In this document: positions 20,405 to 26,079 of the stretch, one piece after another
Numbering within the stretch: the stretch's first letter is position 1
How the letters are laid out: every line of letters starts with the position of its first letter
NCBI GenBank assembly: GCA_002778635.1
Contig: PFAS01000047.1
Span: forward strand, 3,811-29,889
Direction: 5' to 3'
DNA length: 26,079 nt
Origin: Candidatus Falkowbacteria bacterium CG10_big_fil_rev_8_21_14_0_10_43_11
GTDB lineage: Bacteria > Patescibacteriota > Patescibacteriia > Patescibacteriales > XYC2-FULL-47-12
Notes under the pieces: generated by a model
Seen by the model: only the letters and a program-made list of their open reading frames with translations
What the model was told of the DNA's origin: nothing
Database searches by the model: none
Position numbers and translations under genes: made by a program

Positions 20405-20866
20405 ATGCTATCACTACACACAATTAAACCGGCTAAAGGTTCCACTAAAAAAATAAGGCGCATCGGCCGAGGTGATGCGTCCGGACGCGGCACTTATAGC
20501 GGCCGCGGCCAAAAGGGCCAAAAATCCCGCAGCGGCGGGCGCAAGGGCTTAAAGCGCTGGGGCATGAAACAGCTTTTGTTAAAGACGCCAAAATTGCGCG
20601 GTTTTAAAAGTTTAAAGGAAAAAAATCAAGTAGTTAATTTGGCCGACATTAATCGTTTTTTTAAAGACGGGGCGCATGTTTCTCCTAAAAGTTTGTTAAA
20701 CGCCGACTTGATTGATAATATTAAAACGACCGTAAAGATTCTAGGCACGGGGGAGTTAAAAATAAAAAATTTGGAATTTGCGGATATTAAATTAAGCAAA
20801 AGCGCGGAAGAACAAATTAAAAAAATGGACGGCAAAATTAAGGCAGAAGTAAGAAATAAGAAGTAA
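20405..20866 (+). CDS. rplO: Large-subunit ribosomal protein L15 (uL15)
   Basis: L15 is a late 50S assembly protein that reaches into the 23S rRNA core. The 153-residue product starts MLSLHTIKPAKGSTKKIRRI and has GRGDASGRGTYSGRGQKGQK then SRSGGRKGLKRWGMKQLLL. It begins nine bases after rpsE, so there is no room for rpmD, and ends in repeat-like GTAAGAAATAAGAAGTAAAA, so its last few residues may be repeat-derived. Confidence 0.97.
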   Translation: MLSLHTIKPAKGSTKKIRRIGRGDASGRGTYSGRGQKGQKSRSGGRKGLKRWGMKQLLLKTPKLRGFKSLKEKNQVVNLADINRFFKDGAHVSPKSLLNADLIDNIKTTVKILGTGELKIKNLEFADIKLSKSAEEQIKKMDGKIKAEVRNKK

Positions 20867-20882
20867 AAAGTAGCGTTTTATT

Positions 20883-22154
20883 ATGCTTGAGAAAATTTCA
20901 CAAATTTGGAAAGCGAAAGACTTGCGGCAAAGCATCTTGTTTGTTTTAGCTACGCTTGCTGTTTTTCGTCTGGCGGCGCATGTGCCCGTTCCGGGCGTTG
21001 ATGTTACCGCTTTAAAGCAGTTTTTTGCCTCTAATCAAATGCTGGGGATGATTAATTTATTTTCCGGCGGCGGCATGGAAAATTTTTCCATCGTTATGAT
21101 GGGCGTCGCGCCGTACATTACCGCGTCCATTATTTTTCAATTGCTCGCGATGATTGTGCCGTCGCTCGAAGAAATGCAAAAAGAGGAAACCGGCCGGCAA
21201 AAAATAAACATGTGGACCCGCTATCTGACGGTGCCGATGGCCATGATGCAGGCTTACGGCATGATCGCCATTTTACGCCGGTCAACGCTCGGAATCGTTT
21301 CTGACGTAAGTTCCTTAACGCTTATTTCCACTATTATTACGATAACGGCCGGCACCGTTTTTTTAATGTGGATTGGAGAACTTATTTCCGAAAAGCACAT
21401 CGGCAACGGTATTTCTTTGCTAATTTTTGCCGGCATTGTCGCCGGCCTGCCGGGAGCGATTCAACAAATGGCAGTTACTTTTGACGCTTCGCAATTATTC
21501 GTATTGATCGGTTTTGCGGCAATAGCGGTAATTACGGTCATCGGCGTGGTCATAATCAATGAAGGCCAGCGGAACGTGCCGGTAGTGTACGCGAAACAAG
21601 TCCGCGGCGGTCACATGTACGGCGGCACGCAGACGCATTTGCCCTTGCGCGTCAACATGGCGGGCGTGATGCCGATAATTTTCGCCATTTCCGTAATTTT
21701 GTTTCCTTCCATGATCGCTCAGTTTTTCATCCACGCGCGCACGGAATTTATCGCCCAAGCGGCGGAATGGACAATGCAAGCGTTTAACAATCAGCTTATT
21801 TACGGTATTGCCTATTTTATTTTGGTTTTTAGCTTCACTTATTTTTATACCGAAGTTATTTTTCATCCCGCGCAAATCGCGGAAAATTTGCAAAAGCAAG
21901 GCGCGTTTATTCCCGGCATTCGCCCGGGCAAGCATACGGAAGATTACATCGGCAAAACCACTTACAAAATTATTCTTATCGGCGCGCTGTTTCTGGCTCT
22001 CATTGCCATCTTACCTTTAATTTTACGCTATTTTACCGGAATGCAGTCGCTGGCTATCGGCGGCACGAGCATTTTAATCGTGGTCGCGGTGATTATTGAA
22101 ACGGTCAAGCAGATTGAGGCGCAGTTAACGATGCGCGAATACGAAGGATACTAA
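20883..22154 (+). CDS. secY: Preprotein translocase channel subunit SecY
   Basis: SecY is the protein-conducting channel of the Sec translocon in the cytoplasmic membrane. The 423-residue product has about ten hydrophobic segments, the plug/N-terminal region (RLAAHVPVPGVDV, NLFSGGGMENFSIVMMGVAP), the cytoplasmic loop RNVPVVYAKQVRGG and the conserved end IEAQLTMREYEGY. Length is slightly below that of E. coli (443). It ends the spc segment. The genes often following (adk, map, infA, rpmJ) are not here; the next gene is convergent. Confidence 0.98.
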   Translation: MLEKISQIWKAKDLRQSILFVLATLAVFRLAAHVPVPGVDVTALKQFFASNQMLGMINLFSGGGMENFSIVMMGVAPYITASIIFQLLAMIVPSLEEMQKEETGRQKINMWTRYLTVPMAMMQAYGMIAILRRSTLGIVSDVSSLTLISTIITITAGTVFLMWIGELISEKHIGNGISLLIFAGIVAGLPGAIQQMAVTFDASQLFVLIGFAAIAVITVIGVVIINEGQRNVPVVYAKQVRGGHMYGGTQTHLPLRVNMAGVMPIIFAISVILFPSMIAQFFIHARTEFIAQAAEWTMQAFNNQLIYGIAYFILVFSFTYFYTEVIFHPAQIAENLQKQGAFIPGIRPGKHTEDYIGKTTYKIILIGALFLALIAILPLILRYFTGMQSLAIGGTSILIVVAVIIETVKQIEAQLTMREYEGY

Positions 22155-22197
22155 TCAATTGTCAATTAACAATTATTCAATTGCGAATTTACTGGAT

Positions 22198-22228
22198 AAA
22201 AAAACAACCGGTTGACGCCGGTGTTTTT
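22198..22228. terminator. Bidirectional terminator between secY and typA
   Basis: ACCGG (22207-22211) pairs with CCGGT (22218-22222), extended through a bulged A by AAAAAC against GTTTTT. The A tract on the left and T tract on the right allow termination in both directions between the convergent genes. Confidence 0.8.
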
Positions 22229-22244
22229 AGTTAGTATAAATTTT

Positions 22245-24029
22245 TTATTTCCTTCCCGCCTGCACGCGCTCGTTTTCAGTCAGAAGCTGTTTGCGCAGGC
22301 GCACGCTTTGCGGCGTAATTTCCAAATATTCATCCGCGCGCATAATTTCCAAACCGCGTTCCAGCGTCAGGTCTAAGGGCGGCGTTAAAGTAAGCGCCTC
22401 ATCGGAAGATTTGGAGCGCATATTGGTCAGTTGCTTGCCTTTGGTCGGGTTAACCGCCATATCGTTTCCTTTGGCGACATTGCCAATCACCATGCCCTCG
22501 TACACTTCAGTATTGGCATCGATATAAAGCACGCCGCGTTCCTGCAAGTTCCACAAGGAAAATCCGAGCGTTTTTCCGGTTGCCATGGAAACCATGGAGC
22601 CCAAGTCGTTATGGTCAATTTCGCCCGCATACGGCTTAAAGCCGATAAAGCGATTGCATAAAATGCCTTCGCCGCGCGTGTCAATTACGAATTCGCCGCG
22701 GTAACCGAGCAAACCGCGAGTCGGAATTTCGTAAATTAAGCGCGTATGGTTTTGTTCCGGCCGCATTTCAATCATCGTGCCTTTGCGCTTGGCTAGTTTG
22801 GCAATGACCGCGCCACAGGAAATTTGCGGCACATCAATAATCAATTCTTCAAACGGCTCATGTTTTGCGCCGTCAATTTCTTTGATAATTACTTGCGGCT
22901 GGGACACTTGCAATTCAAAACCTTCGCGCCGCATGTTTTCCAGTAGTATCGCGATGTGCAGCTCGCCGCGGCCGTAGACTTTATAAAATTCCACGGGCGA
23001 AAAATCTATTTTTAAACCAACATTTACTTCCAATTCTTTTTCCAGCCGCTCTTTGATTTGGCGGTTGGTGACAAATTTGCCTTCGCGTCCGGCTAACGGG
23101 GAATTGTTTACTAAAAAATTAAGCGAAATCGTCGGTTCGTCGATTTTAATCGCGGGCAAAAGCGTTTGTTCTTTATCCGTGCAAACGGTATCGCCGATAT
23201 AAATGTCCGGTAAACCGGCAAGCATCACAATATCGCCGGCCATGGCTTCCGGCGTTTCTTTGCGGGTTAAACCCTCAAAGGTAAAGAGTTTAGTAATAAC
23301 GCCCGCGATGATTTCACCGGTTATTTTTTTGACAAAAACTTTATCGCCCGTTTTGATTGAACCCTGATAAACGCGGCCGATGCCCAAGCGGCCCAGGTAA
23401 TTATCGTAAGCTAAATTAAAAGGCTGAAAAGCAAACGGCAAACTAATATCCGCTTTCGCCGCCGGAACTTTGGCTAATATTGAATCTAGCAGGGGAGTTA
23501 AATCTTTACCTTCATCGCTAAGTTTTAATTTGGCGACGCCTTCTTTGGCAATGGCGTATACGGTCGCAAAATTTAACTGTTCGTCAGTCGCGCCCAGGTC
23601 CATAAAGAGTTCCAGTACTTGTTCGTGCGTCCATTCGGGCCGCGCCGCCGGTTTGTCAATTTTATTAATGACGACAATCGGTTTTAAGCCCAGTTCCAAT
23701 GATTTTTTTAAAACAAACTTAGTCTGCGGCATTGGACCTTCCTGCGCGTCCACGACCAGTAATACTGAATCAATGGAACGCAGCACGCGCTCCACTTCGC
23801 TGCCGAAATCGGCGTGCCCGGGAGTGTCCACGATGTTTATTTTAGTATCTTTATAAAATACCGACGTGTTTTTGGAATAAATGGTAATGCCGCGTTCGCG
23901 TTCCAGGGCGTTTGAATCCATACTGACCGTGTCATCTTTAACCATGCCGGTTTGGCGCATTAAAGCATCGGTCAAGCGGGTCTTGCCGTGGTCCACATGT
24001 GCTATGATTGCTATATTTCTAATTTCCAT
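22245..24029 (-). CDS. typA: Ribosome-associated GTPase TypA/BipA
   Basis: BipA is a translational GTPase related to EF-G that helps 50S assembly, especially in the cold and under stress. The 594-residue product (E. coli about 607) has AHVDHGKT (G1, residues 10-17), RGITIYSKNT (G2), DTPGH (G3, 68-72) and NKID (G4, 122-125). Later segments include EPFEELIIDVP, PTRGLLGYRGEFVIDTRGEG and the BipA-specific C-terminal domain with LTPPLDLTLERGLE and DEYLEITPQSVRLRK. It has a strong promoter of its own and a long structured leader. Convergent with secY, it is not part of the ribosomal operon. Confidence 0.98.
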   Translation of the reverse strand: MEIRNIAIIAHVDHGKTRLTDALMRQTGMVKDDTVSMDSNALERERGITIYSKNTSVFYKDTKINIVDTPGHADFGSEVERVLRSIDSVLLVVDAQEGPMPQTKFVLKKSLELGLKPIVVINKIDKPAARPEWTHEQVLELFMDLGATDEQLNFATVYAIAKEGVAKLKLSDEGKDLTPLLDSILAKVPAAKADISLPFAFQPFNLAYDNYLGRLGIGRVYQGSIKTGDKVFVKKITGEIIAGVITKLFTFEGLTRKETPEAMAGDIVMLAGLPDIYIGDTVCTDKEQTLLPAIKIDEPTISLNFLVNNSPLAGREGKFVTNRQIKERLEKELEVNVGLKIDFSPVEFYKVYGRGELHIAILLENMRREGFELQVSQPQVIIKEIDGAKHEPFEELIIDVPQISCGAVIAKLAKRKGTMIEMRPEQNHTRLIYEIPTRGLLGYRGEFVIDTRGEGILCNRFIGFKPYAGEIDHNDLGSMVSMATGKTLGFSLWNLQERGVLYIDANTEVYEGMVIGNVAKGNDMAVNPTKGKQLTNMRSKSSDEALTLTPPLDLTLERGLEIMRADEYLEITPQSVRLRKQLLTENERVQAGRK

Positions 24030-24070
24030 AAAATTTTAGAAAAAAATAAGCCGCCGCAAAGTAGCTTTAT

Positions 24071-24129
24071 CCAAACACCTTCCAGTTCACCTCCGCGCCA
24101 AATTTTAATATGGAGATGAAGGTGTCCGG
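24071..24129 (-). promoter_or_regulatory. Hairpin in the typA leader
   Basis: On the minus strand CCGGACACCTTC (24129-24118) pairs with GAAGGTGTTTGG (24082-24071), 12 pairs with two G-U, and an inner stem CATCTCC/GGAGGTG (7 pairs, one G-U) stacks above it. The stem hides a GGAGGTG sequence. A weaker hairpin, ATAAAGC/GCTTAT, followed by a run of T lies between this and the ATG. Confidence 0.6.
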
Positions 24130-24146
24130 ATTTATTTTATTAATCA

Positions 24147-24175
24147 AGTATAGCGTAAAAAGCAGTCTTTGTCAA
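24147..24175 (-). promoter_or_regulatory. typA promoter
   Basis: On the minus strand TTGACA (24175-24170) and TATACT (24152-24147) are separated by 17 bases. Initiation near 24140 gives a leader of about 110 bases. Confidence 0.85.
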
Positions 24176-24264
24176 AGCGACAGGGCGTAACCACTCACCA
24201 CTCCCAACATTTTTACCCAGTATTTATTTCAATTTTAGCTAAAAATATACTAAAATAGGGATAT

Positions 24265-24618
24265 ATGAAAGGAGAGCTAACAATTGAACAAAGATTAAAG
24301 CAGGTTAACAGCCGCCTCAAGAATGAAAACGCTAAACTGCGTTTAGAAAATAAAACCTGGCGTAGCCAGAGGTGACGGAGCTGGAGTTAAAGTTGGAAGA
24401 TAAAGAATTACAGCGCAAGAATCTGCTGGCCGACCTTCATAACTTCAAACTGTCTGAGGGTGAAATAGCCAATCAGTGGCTGTTCGCGTTCGGTAAGCTC
24501 GGCCAAAATCATGGAAACGAACGCTTCAGTGATTGATACTCTGATGATGCGGGAACCAAACAAATCTTTTACGGAGGTTATCTTGCCTAAATTGAAGGAG
24601 TTGCGGGGTGAGAATTAG
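24265..24618 (+). pseudogene. Frame-disrupted coiled-coil gene remnant
   Basis: Three short frames abut. ATG 24265 encodes 36 residues (LTIEQRLKQVNSRLKNENAK, LRLENKTWRSQR) to TGA 24373. GTG 24372 continues the same heptad-like pattern in another frame (ELELKLEDKELQRKNLLADL) to TGA 24534. ATG 24511, back in the first frame, encodes 35 residues ending TAG 24616. The continuous coiled-coil character across the first junction suggests one gene broken by a frameshift. The Leu/Asn/Glu pattern resembles N-termini of some transposases, but no catalytic domain is present, so I do not assign a family. It lies between typA and a restriction gene. Confidence 0.45.
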
Positions 24619-24638
24619 TTGGGGGGCGTGAGTGGATA

Positions 24639-24670
24639 CAGTAATATCTGGTGTATTTGATATTTTACTG
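24639..24670. repeat. Hairpin between the remnant and the restriction gene
   Basis: CAGTAATATC (24639-24648) pairs with GATATTTTACTG (24659-24670) with two unpaired bases. There is no T tract on the minus strand, so it is a poor terminator for the restriction gene, though it lies eight bases after its stop. Confidence 0.4.
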
Positions 24671-24677
24671 ATCATAT

Positions 24678-26079
24678 TTATTTACATAACCCCTTCAAGC
24701 TCATGTTCGGGGCGACAGCTGTATGCGGAATAAGAACATAGACCCACTGCTTGCCTCCGTTGGCTAGATTAAATACAGTAGCGGATTCGCAATATTTCTT
24801 GCCGGCTTCGGCTTTCTCTTGAACCTCTGTGTCGTCGATATCTTTCTCGGCTTTGATTTCAACCATAAAGATCGTGTCGGCAGTTTCTACCACAAAGTCG
24901 GGATGATAGCGTTTTGAATTGAACTTCCAATAAAGCTCAAACTGCGAATCGGCCGGGCGAAGCCACTTCAATACATCCGTATCTTTTTCCAAAATAGCGG
25001 CAAAATCCTTTTCTGATTTAGAATCAAACTTATACAGATTATGACAAGCTTTTTTGAATCCGCTAAATACCTTTGAGGGAATCGTGTTTGTCGGTGTAAT
25101 TGTTTCGGCGTAGTGATGCACGCTATCGGCTGTGTATTTGGAAAAGTTGTGTGGCTTTATCCGATCAAACGGATAGACCAGCGGTTCTTCAAAGCCGGAA
25201 CTTTCCAAATAAAAATGCTGTTGCAATTGGGCATAAATATACTTGCCGATTCCTCGTTTATTGTAGAGCACGATGTTCTCCAAATCTCCCTCGCTTCGGG
25301 CATTGCCAAGCTTAGCGATAGCTTGTTTGGCTAATTTGTACAACAGCTCGGACTCACGATCATAATCCACCTCCGGATAGTTGATCAATTCGTTCACTAA
25401 AATGTTTTCTGGGGTATCACGCTCTGCTCCGGAACTTTCACTCTGTAATATTTCGCTTTCGTTGGTACGCAAGGTACGGCGAATAATCTCCTTCGATACC
25501 GGCTGATAGTTAAGCCCGGCGACACCAAGGTCAAAATCTTTAAAGCCAGACTTTACATCGTGCTTCTGCTGAATAAGCATGCGCGGAATCGGGATCGTCT
25601 TATCAATCAACTCGGAAACGACCGACTCGTATTCCTGCTTGGCCGCTTCAACGATAGCCGACTTAAACAAATTTTGTTGCGGATTGCTTTCAATGCTTGT
25701 GACTATTTTTTCAAAAGCCAGTTTGCGAATCTCGTCGCTATTCAAGTCATTGATATTTTTAACGCTTGCACCCAGGGCATTCACCGCCTCGGTAATCAAC
25801 TGTTCGGCTTCCAAAACCAAGCCGGCCTTTTGTCGGTCCACTTCGTTTGTAATGGTCGCTACTTCCTGACGCTTAAGAGCAAAGGATTCGTCCGTTACCG
25901 AGGAAGCAGTAATAACTTCCTGTGCTTCAGGCAAAGCGTTCGGATCAATTTCAATAATATTTTCCTGCCGAATTATAGAGTTTGGATCATTAGCGGCGTC
26001 AATAATGGATTGAAAGCGATCGTGGGCGATGATAGTGAGCTTGTCCACCTTTTCAACGCCGGTCCGCACGCCATAAGGC
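24678..26079 (-). CDS. Type III restriction endonuclease, C-terminal part (5' partial)
   Basis: The frame is open to the right edge (an internal GTG at 26069 is not the true start), and about 467 residues of the C-terminal part are visible. The last 150 residues form the nuclease domain of type III Res subunits: FDSKSEKDFA, VLKWLRP, then a PD-(D/E)xK core YHPDFVV...FMVEIKA with Pro-Asp about 13 residues before Glu-Ile-Lys. The helicase motor that tracks along DNA should lie outside the window, as should a Mod methyltransferase partner if the system is intact. The middle segment is helical without clear motifs. The catalytic motif is intact, so this end is not decayed. Similar C-termini occur in other DEAD/DEAH-nuclease fusions. 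Confidence 0.8.
   Translation of the reverse strand, partial: PYGVRTGVEKVDKLTIIAHDRFQSIIDAANDPNSIIRQENIIEIDPNALPEAQEVITASSVTDESFALKRQEVATITNEVDRQKAGLVLEAEQLITEAVNALGASVKNINDLNSDEIRKLAFEKIVTSIESNPQQNLFKSAIVEAAKQEYESVVSELIDKTIPIPRMLIQQKHDVKSGFKDFDLGVAGLNYQPVSKEIIRRTLRTNESEILQSESSGAERDTPENILVNELINYPEVDYDRESELLYKLAKQAIAKLGNARSEGDLENIVLYNKRGIGKYIYAQLQQHFYLESSGFEEPLVYPFDRIKPHNFSKYTADSVHHYAETITPTNTIPSKVFSGFKKACHNLYKFDSKSEKDFAAILEKDTDVLKWLRPADSQFELYWKFNSKRYHPDFVVETADTIFMVEIKAEKDIDDTEVQEKAEAGKKYCESATVFNLANGGKQWVYVLIPHTAVAPNMSLKGLCK

Noticed and set aside
1..26079. CRISPR arrays, tRNA or rRNA genes
   Set aside because: No regularly spaced direct repeats and no cloverleaf or rRNA-like sequence were recognised on either strand; the repeated elements are irregularly spaced leader or intergenic repeats.

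Overview
The window looks like a stretch of a Patescibacteria (Candidate Phyla Radiation, probably Parcubacteria-type) chromosome using the standard bacterial code. The evidence is: ribosomal protein S12 with a lineage-style insertion, a complete spc segment in which rpmD (L30) is absent between rpsE and rplO, S14 of the short zinc-binding type, secreted proteins built from thrombospondin type 3 (TSP3) calcium-binding repeats, and very few Shine-Dalgarno sequences in front of core genes. No core gene contains an in-frame TGA, so the UGA=Gly recoding known from Gracilibacteria/Absconditabacteria is not in use.

Region 1 (1-4270, + strand) is an accessory block. It holds the C-terminal part of a secreted TSP3 protein with a duplicated YYL-type domain, a stop-interrupted double CxxCxGxG mini-gene, a 38-residue membrane protein, a membrane-anchored hypothetical protein, a TSP3-membrane-CAP protein and a site-2-protease-like M50 peptidase. 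Three clear intrinsic terminators divide the first part. A 96-residue hypothetical gene (4378-4668, - strand) has its own terminator and diverges from the ribosomal cluster.

Region 2 (4750-22154, + strand) is one long run joining the str, S10 and spc operons: rpsL-rpsG-fusA-(acidic hypothetical)-tuf-rpsJ-rplC-rplD-rplW-rplB-rpsS-rplV-rpsC-rplP-rpmC-rpsQ-rplN-rplX-rplE-rpsN(Z)-rpsH-rplF-rplR-rpsE-rplO-secY. It encodes translation factors EF-G and EF-Tu, 22 ribosomal proteins and the translocon channel. Several intergenic gaps are unusually long for such an operon and carry structured or repeated DNA: a nested hairpin leader before rpsL, a related leader module that ends at the start codons of rpsG, rplB, rplN and rplX, inverted repeats, and internal promoters before the acidic gene and tuf.

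Region 3 (22155-26079) begins with a bidirectional terminator, then typA/bipA on the - strand with a strong promoter and a hairpin-rich leader, a frame-disrupted coiled-coil gene remnant, and the C-terminal part of a type III restriction endonuclease running off the right edge.

Most of the window is ordinary core translation machinery. The candidates for something undescribed are the cis-acting RNA/DNA elements in the ribosomal cluster and the conserved-looking acidic protein between fusA and tuf; I did not find a clearly novel multi-gene system.
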